Source of the DNA: Klebsiella quasivariicola
GTDB taxonomy: Bacteria > Pseudomonadota > Gammaproteobacteria > Enterobacterales > Enterobacteriaceae
Direction: 5' to 3'
Length of the DNA: 64,000 nt
Assembly: GCF_002269255.1 (NCBI RefSeq)
Contig: NZ_CP022823.1
Span: forward strand, 5,456,001 to 5,520,000
In this document: positions 37,716 to 47,278 of the stretch, in pieces
Layout of the letters: every line of letters begins with the position of its first letter
Position numbering within the stretch: the first letter of the stretch is position 1
Position numbers and translations under genes: made by a program
The notes under the pieces: generated by a model
What the model was told of the DNA's origin: nothing
Seen by the model: the letters and a program-made list of their open reading frames with translations, nothing else
The model's database searches: none

Positions 37716-38681
37716 TTACTGCTTTTTGTTATCTACCAGTACCGCCAGCAAGATCACCACCGCTTTAACGATCATCTGGTAATAGGAAGAAACGCCTAAA
37801 AGATTAAGACCATTATTCAGGAAGCCGAGGATCAGCGCGCCTATCAGGGTGCCGACAATCCGCCCTTTGCCACCCGCCAGGCTGGTGCCGCCGAGCACCA
37901 CCGCCGCAATGGCATCCAGCTCATAGCCTGTCCCGGCCGTCGGCTGCGCAGAGGAGAGGCGCGCCACTTCGATGATCCCGGCCAGCGACGCCAACATACC
38001 GCACAAGGCGTAGACGATAATTTTGACTTTATTGACGCTGATCCCGGACAGACGCGTCGCCGCTTCATTACCACCCAGGGCGTAAATATATCGGCCCAGC
38101 CGAGTATGGTGCAGCATGTACCAGGCCGCCAGGAAGACAATCGCCATGATCCATACTGGCGTCGGGATCCCCAGCGGGCGCCCGATACCAAACCAGCCAA
38201 ACAGATCGGCGTTATCGCTAAAGCCGGTGTTGATCGGACTGCCGTTGGTGTACACCATGGTTACGCCGCGCAGCAGCAGCATCATCACCAGAGTGGCGAT
38301 GAAAGCCTGCACGCGGCCTTTCGCCACAATCACCCCGGTGACTGCGCCAATCGCCGCCCCCAATGCGAGGGCGGCAGCGACCGCCACCAGCGCATTCACC
38401 TCAATGCCAACGATCGACGCCGCCACTGCACCGGTGAGCGCCAGCAGGGAACCGACGGACAGGTCGATTCCCGAGGTCAGTATGACCAGCGTCATCCCTA
38501 CCGCCATGATGGCGTTAACGGAGGTCTGTTGCAGGATATTGAACAGGTTATTGACGGTAAAAAAGTTGGGGCTCATGGTCGACACCACCGCGATCAGCAC
38601 CAGCAGGGCAATCAGCGATTTTTGCTCCATCAGCCACGCTTTCGTGAAATAACGGCGACCAGTAACAGCCTGGGTAGTCAT
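37716..38681 (-). CDS. rbsC: Ribose ABC transporter permease
   Basis: This is the membrane subunit of the ribose importer, forming a homodimer that docks with two nucleotide-binding sites of RbsA. It has 321 residues and 8-10 hydrophobic segments. The EAA-like coupling region is near GNEAATRLSGISVNKVKI (about 210). It is 5 bases after rbsA. Confidence 0.97.
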   Translation of the reverse strand: MTTQAVTGRRYFTKAWLMEQKSLIALLVLIAVVSTMSPNFFTVNNLFNILQQTSVNAIMAVGMTLVILTSGIDLSVGSLLALTGAVAASIVGIEVNALVAVAAALALGAAIGAVTGVIVAKGRVQAFIATLVMMLLLRGVTMVYTNGSPINTGFSDNADLFGWFGIGRPLGIPTPVWIMAIVFLAAWYMLHHTRLGRYIYALGGNEAATRLSGISVNKVKIIVYALCGMLASLAGIIEVARLSSAQPTAGTGYELDAIAAVVLGGTSLAGGKGRIVGTLIGALILGFLNNGLNLLGVSSYYQMIVKAVVILLAVLVDNKKQ

Positions 38682-38686
38682 CTTTT

Positions 38687-40192
38687 TTACTCCTGATTCA
38701 CACGGTTAAGCTTGCCCACAGCGGCAGCCATCAATACTTCCTGGGTGGCCTGCTCGCGTGTGAATTCACCGCCGAGATGCCCTTCATGCATCACTATGAT
38801 GCGATCGCTCATGCCCATCACCTCCGGCATCTCGGAGGAGACCAGAATGATGCTCAGGCCATCGGCTTTGAACTGATTGATGAGCTGGTAGATCTCTTTC
38901 TTCGCCCCGACGTCGACGCCGCGGGTCGGTTCATCGAGGATCAGCACCTTTGGTCGGGTCATCAGCCCGCGGGCAATGGCGACCTTTTGCTGGTTGCCGC
39001 CGGAAAGCAGGCCGATCGCCTGCTCCATGGACGGCGTTTTCACGTTAAACAGCCGGATGAAATCACTCACCGCCTGCTGCTCATCTTTATGCTTGAGACT
39101 ACCGCCCGCCCGGCTGAAGTAGCGCAGCGCGGTCAGGGACATGTTTTCTTTGACCGACATCCCGAGTACCAGGCCATCGCGCTTACGGTCTTCGGAGATA
39201 TAGACAATACCGTTCGCCAGGCCATCCTGCGGCGAGCGGGTAACCACTTCATGGCCATCCAGCGTCACGGCGCCGCTGCTGCGCGGCAGCGCGCCGTACA
39301 GCACTTTCATCAGTTCAGTCCGCCCGGCGCCCATCAGCCCGGCAACGCCAAGGATTTCCCCCTGGCGCAGAGTAAAGGTCACGTTTTCCACACCCGGGCC
39401 GCAGAGATTATCGACCTTCAGGCGTATCGCGCCCGGCGCCTTATCGAGATGCGGATATTGATCTTCCAGCTTACGGCCAACCATCATTTCGATCAGTCGA
39501 TCTTCATCCAGCGAGGAGACTTCGCGTTCGGCGATAAACTGCCCGTCGCGGAACACGGTGACGTCGTCGCAAATCTCAAAGATCTCTTTCATACGGTGGG
39601 AGATATAGACGATGCCGCGCCCCTGCGACTTCAGTTCGCGGATGACGCGGAACAACGATTCGGTTTCGGTATCGGTCAGCGCATCGGTCGGCTCATCCAT
39701 AATGATGACCTTCGATTCAAAGCTCAGCACTTTGGCGATCTCCACCATTTGCTGATCGCCAATCGACAGATCGCCCACCAGCTTCTGGCTGTTAAAGCGT
39801 AAATTCAGCTTCGCCAGCAGCTTGTCGGCTTCGGCATACATCTGCTTCCAGTCGATTTTGCCAAAACGGTTCACGAACTCACGACCGAGGAAGATGTTCT
39901 CGGCGATCGTCAACTGCGGGATCAGGTTCAGTTCCTGGTGAATGATGCCGATCCCGGCTTCCTGGGAGGATTTTGGGCCATTAAAGGTGGTTTCTTTGCC
40001 CAACCATAATAAAGCGCCTGCATCGCGGGTATAGATCCCGGTCAGCACTTTCATCATGGTGGATTTACCAGCGCCATTCTCACCCACCAGCGCCATCACC
40101 CGGCCGGGGTAAACATTCAGTGAGGCACCGGAGAGCGCCTTGACGCCAGGGAACGCTTTATCGATCCCTTTTAGTTGCAATAAGGCTTCCAT
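38687..40192 (-). CDS. rbsA: Ribose ABC transporter ATP-binding protein
   Basis: RbsA is a double-ATPase subunit of 501 residues. The first half has Walker A GENGAGKST (37-45) and signature LSIGDQQ. The second half has a degenerate P-loop (GLMGAGRTE, about 283) and signature LSGGNQQ (about 400), the known asymmetry of sugar importers. I chose ATG 40192 with GAGGTC upstream to fit the E. coli length; an in-frame start at 40240 would overlap rbsD. Confidence 0.97.
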   Translation of the reverse strand: MEALLQLKGIDKAFPGVKALSGASLNVYPGRVMALVGENGAGKSTMMKVLTGIYTRDAGALLWLGKETTFNGPKSSQEAGIGIIHQELNLIPQLTIAENIFLGREFVNRFGKIDWKQMYAEADKLLAKLNLRFNSQKLVGDLSIGDQQMVEIAKVLSFESKVIIMDEPTDALTDTETESLFRVIRELKSQGRGIVYISHRMKEIFEICDDVTVFRDGQFIAEREVSSLDEDRLIEMMVGRKLEDQYPHLDKAPGAIRLKVDNLCGPGVENVTFTLRQGEILGVAGLMGAGRTELMKVLYGALPRSSGAVTLDGHEVVTRSPQDGLANGIVYISEDRKRDGLVLGMSVKENMSLTALRYFSRAGGSLKHKDEQQAVSDFIRLFNVKTPSMEQAIGLLSGGNQQKVAIARGLMTRPKVLILDEPTRGVDVGAKKEIYQLINQFKADGLSIILVSSEMPEVMGMSDRIIVMHEGHLGGEFTREQATQEVLMAAAVGKLNRVNQE

Positions 40193-40202
40193 GACGGCGA
40201 CC

Positions 40203-40622
40203 TCAGAACGTAACGCCGGCACAGAGAATGATATTCGCAAACGGGGAACACTCCCCGCTGCGAATTACCGCCTGACTGTCTGCGGTTTGTTTTTTGAACT
40301 GCTCATGACTGGTGTAACGAATTTCAATGGTATTTCCCTGGTGCTGCTGCAGCTGCTCAAGGTGGTTGAGCAACGTCGCGTGGAGCTGCGGATTATGGGT
40401 TTTAATCTCTTCCGCGATAACAGCCGCTTCAACCTGCATTTCCGTCGTCACCACTTCCAGTACCTGCATAAAGGAAGGTACGCCCTGGGTTAGCGCCATA
40501 TCAATGCGCGTGCTGCTGCGGGGAACCGGTAATCCGGCATCGCAGACCACCAGCGTATCGGTGTGGCCCAGGCGGGAGATGACCGCGGAAATATCAGCGT
40601 TAAGTACGGTGCCTTTTTTCAT
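40203..40622 (-). CDS. rbsD: D-ribose pyranase
   Basis: RbsD interconverts the pyran and furan forms of ribose so that ribokinase can use it. It has 139 residues (MKKGTVLNADISAVISRLGHTD at the start), with the catalytic His in RLGHTD (about 20). An in-frame ATG 51 bases upstream falls in the operator and is rejected. It is the first gene of the rbsDACBKR operon. Confidence 0.97.
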   Translation of the reverse strand: MKKGTVLNADISAVISRLGHTDTLVVCDAGLPVPRSSTRIDMALTQGVPSFMQVLEVVTTEMQVEAAVIAEEIKTHNPQLHATLLNHLEQLQQHQGNTIEIRYTSHEQFKKQTADSQAVIRSGECSPFANIILCAGVTF

Positions 40623-40639
40623 TTTCTCTTTTGCTCCAC

Positions 40640-40671
40640 TAGCGAAACGTTTCGCTAAAATAATTATTATC
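40640..40671 (-). promoter_or_regulatory. rbs promoter and primary RbsR operator
   Basis: TAGCGAAACGTTTCGCTA (40640-40657) is an 18-base perfect palindrome of LacI-family type, 18 bases before the rbsD ATG. On the minus strand a GATAAT -10 box (40666-40671) lies just upstream, so the operator covers the transcription start. This is the expected RbsR site. Confidence 0.88.
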
Positions 40672-40708
40672 AATGTGTGAGCAGAAAACCATCACAAGAA
40701 GAGAGAAA

Positions 40709-40732
40709 TGTGATCGCCATCGAAACGTTTCG
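40709..40732. promoter_or_regulatory. Second RbsR-like operator and CRP half site
   Basis: CGAAACGTTTCG (40721-40732) repeats the core of the main operator 80 bases upstream. It adjoins TGTGA-N6-TCGAA (40709-40724), a CRP-like site with one good half, centred about 57 bases upstream of the inferred start. Looping repression plus CRP activation is plausible but unproven. Confidence 0.5.
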
Positions 40733-40770
40733 CGAGGCAGAGACAGGACGTGACAGCCAGAGTGAGAAAC

Positions 40771-40792
40771 AAAAAGCCCTTCGCAATGGGAG
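40771..40792 (-). terminator. Distal arm of the kup terminator, split by IS4
   Basis: AAAAAGCCCT (40771-40780) can pair with AGGGCTTTTT at 42230-42239 if the IS and one target copy are removed. The joined sequence is a 10-bp stem with a 10-base loop and T-runs, a bidirectional terminator downstream of kup. The insertion separates the arms by about 1.45 kb. Confidence 0.8.
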
Positions 40793-42218
40793 TAATGCCG
40801 ATCAGTTAAGGATCAGTTGATCGATCCAGTGGCTGTGTAAGAATCCGGAAATGCTCACCCGTTTCCGGATTTTTTTATGCACATTGGACAGGCTCTTGAT
40901 CTGGTATCCCGTTACGATTCTCTGCGTAACCCACTGACTTCTCTGGGCGACTATCTGGACCCGGAACTCATTTCCCGCTGTCTGGCCGAAGCCGGTACCG
41001 TCACCCTGCGCAAGCGTCGCCTGCCGCTGGAAATGATGGTCTGGTGCATTGTCGGCATGGCGCTTGAACGTAAAGAACCCCTTCATCAGATCGTCAACCG
41101 TCTGGACATCATGCTGCCGGGCAGTCGTCCCTTCGTCGCCCCCAGCGCGGTGATCCAGGCCCGTCAGCGTCTGGGAAGCGAAGCCGTCCGCCGCGTATTC
41201 TCGCAGACAGCACAGCTCTGGCATAACGCCACGCCGCATCCACACTGGTGCGGCCTGACCCTGCTGGCCATTGATGGTGTGTTCTGGCGCACACCGGACA
41301 CACCAGAGAACGATATCGCCTTCCCCCGCCAGACGCATGGCGGAAACCCGGCACTCTACCCACAGGTTAAAATGGTCTGCCAGATGGAGCTGACCAGCCA
41401 TCTGCTGACGGCAGCAGCCTTCGGCACGATGAAAGACAGCGAAAATGCGCTCGCGGAGAAACTTATAGAGCAAACCGGCGATAACACCCTGACGCTAATG
41501 GATAAAGGCTATTACTCACTGGGTCTGCTGAACGCATGGAACCAGGCGGGAGAACACCGGCACTGGCTGATCCCTCTGAAAAAAGGCGCGCAGTACGAAG
41601 AGGTCAGAAAACTGGGTAAAGGCGACCACCTGGTGAAGCTGAAAACCAGCCCGCAGGCACGAAAAAAGTGGCCGGGTCTGGGAAATGAGATGACAGCCCG
41701 CCTGCTGACCATCACGCGCAAAGGAAAAGTCTGCCATCTGCTGACGTCGATGACGGACGCCATGCGCTACCCCGGCGGGGAAATGGCGGATCTGTATAGC
41801 TATCGCTGGGAAATTGAGCTGGGTTACCGGGAGATAAAGCAGACGATGCAACTGAGCAGGTTGACACTGAGAAGTAAAAAGCCGGAGCTTGTGGAGCAGG
41901 AGTTGTGGGGCGTGTTGCTGGCTTATAATCTGGTGAGATATCAGATGATTAAAATGGCAGGGCAACTGAAAGGATACTGGCCAAATCAGCTGAGCTTCTC
42001 AGAGTCCTGCGGGATGGTGATGCGGATGCTAATGACGTTGCAGGGCGCTTCACCGGGTCGTATCCCGGAGTTGATGCGTGATCTTGAAAGTATGGGGCAG
42101 TTAGTCAAGTTACCGATAAGGAGGGAAAGGGTCTTCCCAAGGGTGGTGAAAGAGAGGCCTCAGAAATACACCACCGCCCTGAGAAAGGGCCAGTCAGTTG
42201 CTTAACTGACTGGCATTA
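40793..42218 (+). mobile_element. IS4: IS4 insertion sequence, complete
   Basis: The element is 1426 bases, the length of E. coli IS4. The inverted repeats are 18 bases with 16 matches: TAATGCCGATCAGTTAAG at the left, and TAATGCCAGTCAGTTAAG read inward at the right (42201-42218). A perfect 13-base direct repeat, TTCGCAATGGGAG, flanks it at 40780-40792 and 42219-42231. The clean duplication and intact transposase indicate a recent insertion. Confidence 0.97.
40877..42205 (+). CDS. insG: IS4 transposase
   Basis: This 442-residue DDE transposase nearly matches remembered InsG of E. coli IS4. The IS4 signature Y-(2)-R-(3)-E-(6)-K is present in YSYRWEIELGYREIK (about residue 300). The first catalytic Asp is in LLAIDGVFWR (about 132) and the second in TLMDKGYYSL (about 207). 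No frameshift or stop interrupts it, so it is probably active. Its stop codon lies inside the right inverted repeat. Confidence 0.97.
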   Translation: MHIGQALDLVSRYDSLRNPLTSLGDYLDPELISRCLAEAGTVTLRKRRLPLEMMVWCIVGMALERKEPLHQIVNRLDIMLPGSRPFVAPSAVIQARQRLGSEAVRRVFSQTAQLWHNATPHPHWCGLTLLAIDGVFWRTPDTPENDIAFPRQTHGGNPALYPQVKMVCQMELTSHLLTAAAFGTMKDSENALAEKLIEQTGDNTLTLMDKGYYSLGLLNAWNQAGEHRHWLIPLKKGAQYEEVRKLGKGDHLVKLKTSPQARKKWPGLGNEMTARLLTITRKGKVCHLLTSMTDAMRYPGGEMADLYSYRWEIELGYREIKQTMQLSRLTLRSKKPELVEQELWGVLLAYNLVRYQMIKMAGQLKGYWPNQLSFSESCGMVMRMLMTLQGASPGRIPELMRDLESMGQLVKLPIRRERVFPRVVKERPQKYTTALRKGQSVA

Positions 42219-42244
42219 TTCGCAATGGGAGGGCTTTTTTGACA

Positions 42245-44113
42245 TCAGATTTCGACCTGGGTCCCCAGCTCGATAACCCGGTTTGGCGGGATTTCAAACT
42301 GATCCGGCGCCCGCAGAGCGTTGCGCTGCAGCAGCAAATACAGTTTGCCGCGCAGACGCAGATACCATGGACGTTTGCCGATAATCAGCGACTCATGGGA
42401 CATAAAGAATGAGGTTTCCATCATTCGACAGCTCAATCCTTCCAGACCGCAGCGGTGGAAGACCTCTTCGACGTTTGGCGTTTCGCGCCAGCCGTAGCTG
42501 GCCACCACCCGCCAGAACGACGGCGACAGTTGCTCAATCTGCACGCGGCGAACGTTATGCACATAAGGCGCATCTTCGGTACGCAGGGTCAGGAGGATCA
42601 CTCGCTCATGCAGCACCTTGTTGTGTTTCAGGTTATGCAGCAGAGCAAACGGGATCACGTTCAGGGCGCGGGACATATAGACCGCGGTACCCGGCACGCG
42701 CACCGGCGGCGACTTCTCCAGCGAAGAGATCATCGCTTCCAGCGAGTTGCCATGCTCATGCATCCGGCGCAGCAGACGGAAACGCTCGCTTTTCCAGGTC
42801 GTCATCACCGTAAACATCACCATACCCAGCGATAACGGCAGCCAGCCGCCAGAGACAATCTTATCGAGGTTCGCCGAGAACAGCGGAATATCAATGCACA
42901 GGAAGGCCACCAGCATCAGGCCAACAAATAGCTTGTTCCAGTGCCAGTTTTTGCGCGCCACCGTTGCCGACAGAATGGAGGTCAGCACCATGGTGCCCGT
43001 TACCGCGATACCATACGCCGCCGCCAGGTTAGATGAGTGCTCGAAACTGACGATAACGATGACTACAGACACGTACAGCAGCCAGTTAATGAACGGAATA
43101 TAGATCTGCCCGGACTCCATTTCCGAGGTGTGGATGATGCGCATCGGCGACAAATAGCCCAGACGCACTGCCTGACGGGTCAGAGAGAAGACCCCGGAGA
43201 TCACCGCCTGCGAGGCGATAACCGTCGCCAGCGTGGCGATAATCAGCATCGGGATCAGAGCCCATTCCGGCGCCAACAGGAAGAACGGGTTTTTAATTGC
43301 TTCCGGGTGCTTGAGCAGCAGCGCACCCTGACCAAAATAGTTCAACACCAGCGAAGGCAGCACCACGGAGAACCAGGCGACGCGGATCGGTAATTTGCCG
43401 AAGTGACCCATATCGGCGTACAGCGCTTCCACCCCGGTAATCGACAGCACCACCGCGCCAAGCGCAATAAAGGAAACGGTCTTGTACTGCAGAAAGAAGT
43501 GCACTGCCCAGTAGGGATTCAGCGCCTGCAGAACTTCCGGGTTAGCGTAAATGCTGCGCGCGCCAAGCACCGCCAGCAGCAGGAACCAGACCAGCATAAT
43601 CGGTGCAAACAGCTTACCGACCATCCCGGTGCCGTGCTTTTGGATCACAAACAGCAGGGTAAGCACGATAATGGAAATAGGGACAATCCAGGTATCCAGC
43701 TGTGGGGCGATAATTTCTAACCCCTCTATCGCCGACATAACGGAAATTGCCGGCGTAATCACCACTTCGCCATAGAAGAAACTGCCGCCGATCAGGCCGA
43801 GGATCACCAGCACGGAGGTCATTCTGGCCGAGGTATTGCGTCCGGCCAGCGACATCAGTGTTAAGATCCCGCCTTCCCCGGCGTTATCCGCCCGCATCAC
43901 GAAGGTGATGTATTTAATTGATACGGTAAAGATTAACAGCCAGAAAATTAGCGACAAAAAGCCGAAAACGGCATCGCGCTCAACGCCAAAGCCAAACTGG
44001 CCTGACAGGCATTCGCGCAAGGTATACAGTGGACTGGTACCGATATCGCCGTACACCACGCCGATGGCCGCCAGCGTTAACGCCGGCAACGATTGTTTAT
44101 TATCAGTGCTCAT
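42245..44113 (-). CDS. kup: Low-affinity potassium transporter Kup
   Basis: Kup (TrkD) imports K+ with protons across the inner membrane. It has 622 residues with 12 membrane helices in the first 440, and a cytoplasmic C-terminal part. The N-terminal family motif GVVYGDIGTSPLYTLRE is at about residues 18-34. It is monocistronic and leftward; the hairpin 6-15 bases after its stop is broken by IS4. It is divergent from ravA over a 217-base gap. Confidence 0.97.
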   Translation of the reverse strand: MSTDNKQSLPALTLAAIGVVYGDIGTSPLYTLRECLSGQFGFGVERDAVFGFLSLIFWLLIFTVSIKYITFVMRADNAGEGGILTLMSLAGRNTSARMTSVLVILGLIGGSFFYGEVVITPAISVMSAIEGLEIIAPQLDTWIVPISIIVLTLLFVIQKHGTGMVGKLFAPIMLVWFLLLAVLGARSIYANPEVLQALNPYWAVHFFLQYKTVSFIALGAVVLSITGVEALYADMGHFGKLPIRVAWFSVVLPSLVLNYFGQGALLLKHPEAIKNPFFLLAPEWALIPMLIIATLATVIASQAVISGVFSLTRQAVRLGYLSPMRIIHTSEMESGQIYIPFINWLLYVSVVIVIVSFEHSSNLAAAYGIAVTGTMVLTSILSATVARKNWHWNKLFVGLMLVAFLCIDIPLFSANLDKIVSGGWLPLSLGMVMFTVMTTWKSERFRLLRRMHEHGNSLEAMISSLEKSPPVRVPGTAVYMSRALNVIPFALLHNLKHNKVLHERVILLTLRTEDAPYVHNVRRVQIEQLSPSFWRVVASYGWRETPNVEEVFHRCGLEGLSCRMMETSFFMSHESLIIGKRPWYLRLRGKLYLLLQRNALRAPDQFEIPPNRVIELGTQVEI

Positions 44114-44330
44114 AGACTAGTCTTTTCGTTTATAAAACAAATGTGTGCCTAGTCCCTTGGCCCACAAAAAGCGCACAGTATGCACGATTATTTGCGAAAT
44201 CGTACCCCTAACAGACACCATATTAACCTGGCTCAAAAAAAATAAATCGATTCTTCAGGCTATTACCGCCCCTGCTCTAACATCTATACTCGACCCAATA
44301 ACGATACATGACAAAGCACGCAACTCAATT

Positions 44331-45830
44331 ATGGCTCAAACACATTTACTGGCTGAAAGAATTTCCCGGCTCAGCGCGGCACTCGAAAAAGGACTCTTTG
44401 AACGCAGTCATGCGATACGCCTCTGCCTGCTGGCGGCGCTCAGCGGCGAGAGCGTTTTTTTGCTCGGCCCACCGGGGATCGCCAAAAGCCTGATTGCCCG
44501 CCGCCTCAAATTCGCCTTCCAGCAGGCGCGCGCTTTTGAATACTTGATGACCCGCTTCTCCACCCCGGAAGAAGTTTTTGGGCCACTGTCCATTCAGGCA
44601 CTGAAGGATGAAGGCCGTTACGAACGTTTAACCGCCGGCTACCTGCCGGAAGCCGAAATCGTCTTTCTCGATGAAATATGGAAAGCGGGTCCGGCGATCC
44701 TCAACACCCTGCTGACGGCGATTAACGAACGTCACTTCCGCAATGGGGCGCACGAAGAGAAAATCCCGATGCGCCTGCTGGTGGCCGCGTCGAACGAACT
44801 CCCCGAAGCCGACAGCAGTCTGGAAGCGCTGTATGACCGAATGCTGATCCGTCTGTGGCTTGATAAAGTGCAGGATAAAGGTAATTTCCGTTCAATGCTG
44901 GTCAGCCAGCAGGATGAAAACAGCAATCCGGTCCCCAGCGCGCTGCAGGTTAGCGACGAAGAGTTTACCCAATGGCAGCAGCAGATCGGCAATATCAAAC
45001 TGCCAGACGCGGTGTTTGAGCTGATATTCCAGCTCCGCCAGCAGCTGGATGCCCTGCCAAATGCGCCGTACGTCTCGGATCGCCGCTGGAAAAAGGCCAT
45101 TCGCCTGCTGCAGGCCAGCGCCTTCTTCAGCGGGCGCGACAGCATCGCGCCGATAGATCTGATCCTGCTGAAAGATTGTCTGTGGCACAACGTCGAGAGC
45201 ATGAACCTGATGTCGCAGCAGCTGGAAACGCTAATGACCTGTCACGCCTGGCAACAGCAGGCGATGCTGACGCGGCTGGGGGCCATTGTCCAGCGACGCA
45301 TTCAGATCCAACAGCAGCAAAGCGACAAAACGGCGCTGAAGGTCACCCGCCTTGGCGGGATGTTTAGCCGCAAACCGCATTATGAATTGCCGGCGGAGAT
45401 CCAGGGGACCACCCTGACGCTGCTGCTGCAGCAGCCGCTCAAACTTCACGATATGGAAGTGATCCACATTACTTTTGAACGCGAGGCGTTAGCCAACTGG
45501 CTGGAAAAGGGCGGTGAGATCCGCGGTAAGCTCAACGGGATCGGCTTTGCCCAACTGCTCAATATGGATGTCGACACCAGCCAGCACCTGGTCGTCCGCG
45601 ACGTCAGCCTGCAGGGCTCACGCCTCGCGCTGCCCGGTAGCGCATCGCAGGAGAACATGCCGGCGGAAATTCGCCAACAGCTGGAGGCGCTCGATGATGA
45701 GTGGCACCAGCAACACAACCGCTTCAGCGAGCAGCAAAAGTGTCTGTTTATCCCGGTCGAGTGGCTGGGAAGAATTGAAGCCAGCCTGCAGGATGTCGGG
45801 GCGCAGATTAAACAGGCGAAGCAGCCATGA
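44331..45830 (+). CDS. ravA: MoxR-family AAA+ ATPase RavA
   Basis: RavA is a hexameric AAA+ ATPase that binds lysine decarboxylase LdcI and, with ViaA, acts on respiratory Fe-S enzymes and aminoglycoside uptake. It has 499 residues. Walker A is LGPPGIAKS (about 46), Walker B IVFLDEIWK (about 110), sensor 1 AASNELPEA (about 155). The C-terminal LARA and triple-helix regions follow. I chose ATG 44331 (MAQTHLLAERIS), which matches the family start; the upstream in-frame extension lies in the kup-ravA promoter region. Confidence 0.95.
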   Translation: MAQTHLLAERISRLSAALEKGLFERSHAIRLCLLAALSGESVFLLGPPGIAKSLIARRLKFAFQQARAFEYLMTRFSTPEEVFGPLSIQALKDEGRYERLTAGYLPEAEIVFLDEIWKAGPAILNTLLTAINERHFRNGAHEEKIPMRLLVAASNELPEADSSLEALYDRMLIRLWLDKVQDKGNFRSMLVSQQDENSNPVPSALQVSDEEFTQWQQQIGNIKLPDAVFELIFQLRQQLDALPNAPYVSDRRWKKAIRLLQASAFFSGRDSIAPIDLILLKDCLWHNVESMNLMSQQLETLMTCHAWQQQAMLTRLGAIVQRRIQIQQQQSDKTALKVTRLGGMFSRKPHYELPAEIQGTTLTLLLQQPLKLHDMEVIHITFEREALANWLEKGGEIRGKLNGIGFAQLLNMDVDTSQHLVVRDVSLQGSRLALPGSASQENMPAEIRQQLEALDDEWHQQHNRFSEQQKCLFIPVEWLGRIEASLQDVGAQIKQAKQP

Positions 45831-47275
45831 CGCTCGATATGCTGAATGTCATGCTGGCAGTCAGCGAAGAGGGAATGATCGAGGAGATGCTGCTGGCGCT
45901 GCTGGCCTCTCCTCAGCTGGCGATTTTCTTTGAAAAATTTCCCCGGCTGAAAAATATCATCGCGGCGGATATTCCGCGCTGGCGGGAAGCCGTTCGCGCC
46001 CGTTTAAAAGAGGTTAACATCCCGCCGGATCTGGACGCCGAAGTGCAGACCTATCAGCAGGCTCAGCTGCTTTCTACCTCGCAGTTTATCGTCCAGCTTC
46101 CGCAGATCCTCGGCAAACTGCACCAGCTCCAGTCCCCTTTTGCCGCCCAGGCGCAGAAGCTGGTGGACGACAATGCCACCTTTACCCCAGCGCTGCATAC
46201 GCTGTTTTTACAGCGCTGGCGCCTGAGCCTGGTGGTGCAAGCCACCAGCCTTAACCAGCAGCTGCTGGATGAGGAGCGTGACCAGTTGCTCAGTGAAGTC
46301 CAGGAACGCATGACGCTCAGCGGCCAGCTCGATCCGGTGCTGGCGGACAATGACACCGCCGCCGGACGCCTGTGGGACATGAGCGCTGGTGAACTCAAAC
46401 GTGGCGACTATCAGCTGATCGTGCGCTATGGCGATTTTCTCAACCAGCAACCGGAGCTACTGCAGCTGGCGGAACAGCTGGGGCGTTCACGGGAAGCGAA
46501 ATCCGTCCCGAAAAAAGACGCGCCGATGGAGACCTTCCGCAGCCTGGTACGCGAGCCGGCGACGGTGCCGGAACAGGTCGACGGACTCCAGCAAAGCGAT
46601 GATATTCTGCGCCTGCTGCCGCCGGAGCTGGCGACGCTCGGCATCACGGAGCTGGAGTTTGAATTTTATCGCAAGCTGGTGGAGAAGCAGCTGCTCACTT
46701 ACCGCCTGCACGGCGACGCCTGGCGCGAGAAAATCACCGAACGCCCGGTGACGCGCCAGGATTTTGATGAACAACCGCGCGGGCCGTTTATTGTCTGCGT
46801 CGACACCTCAGGATCGATGGGCGGTTTTAACGAACAGTGCGCCAAAGCTTTTTGTCTGGCCCTGATGCGCGTCGCGCTGGCCGATAACCGCCGCTGCTTT
46901 ATTATGCTGTTCTCCAGCGAAGTGGTGCATTACGAGCTGACCAGCGAGAGCGGTTTGGAACAGGCGATCCGCTTCCTGAGCCAGCGCTTTCGCGGCGGCA
47001 CGGATCTGGCCAGCTGTTTTCGCGCCATTATTGAACGTCTGCAAAACCCGCAATGGGTGGATGCCGATGCTGTCGTGATCTCTGACTTTATTGCCCAGCG
47101 GTTGCCGGATGAGGTGATTACTCAGGTGGGAGAGCTACAGCGCAAGCATCAGCACCGTTTTCACGCGGTGGCGATGTCGGTACATGGCAAGCCCGGTATC
47201 ATGCGTATCTTCGATCATATCTGGCGCTTTGATACCGGGTTGCGTAGCCGCCTGCTGCGACGCTGGCGGCGCTAA
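45827..47275 (+). CDS. viaA: VWA-domain protein ViaA
   Basis: ViaA partners RavA and stimulates its ATPase. It has 482 residues: a helical N-terminal half and a C-terminal von Willebrand A domain (about 318-480) with a complete MIDAS, DTSGSMGG, plus the threonine in RGGTDLA and Asp in VISDF. The start overlaps the ravA stop (ATGA). It is convergent with asnA, 3 bases apart. Confidence 0.96.
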   Translation: MTLDMLNVMLAVSEEGMIEEMLLALLASPQLAIFFEKFPRLKNIIAADIPRWREAVRARLKEVNIPPDLDAEVQTYQQAQLLSTSQFIVQLPQILGKLHQLQSPFAAQAQKLVDDNATFTPALHTLFLQRWRLSLVVQATSLNQQLLDEERDQLLSEVQERMTLSGQLDPVLADNDTAAGRLWDMSAGELKRGDYQLIVRYGDFLNQQPELLQLAEQLGRSREAKSVPKKDAPMETFRSLVREPATVPEQVDGLQQSDDILRLLPPELATLGITELEFEFYRKLVEKQLLTYRLHGDAWREKITERPVTRQDFDEQPRGPFIVCVDTSGSMGGFNEQCAKAFCLALMRVALADNRRCFIMLFSSEVVHYELTSESGLEQAIRFLSQRFRGGTDLASCFRAIIERLQNPQWVDADAVVISDFIAQRLPDEVITQVGELQRKHQHRFHAVAMSVHGKPGIMRIFDHIWRFDTGLRSRLLRRWRR

Positions 47276-47278
47276 TCG

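Noticed and set aside
44145..44330. A 62-codon N-terminal extension of ravA
   Set aside because: It covers the kup-ravA promoter region and does not resemble the family; ATG 44331 starts the conserved protein.
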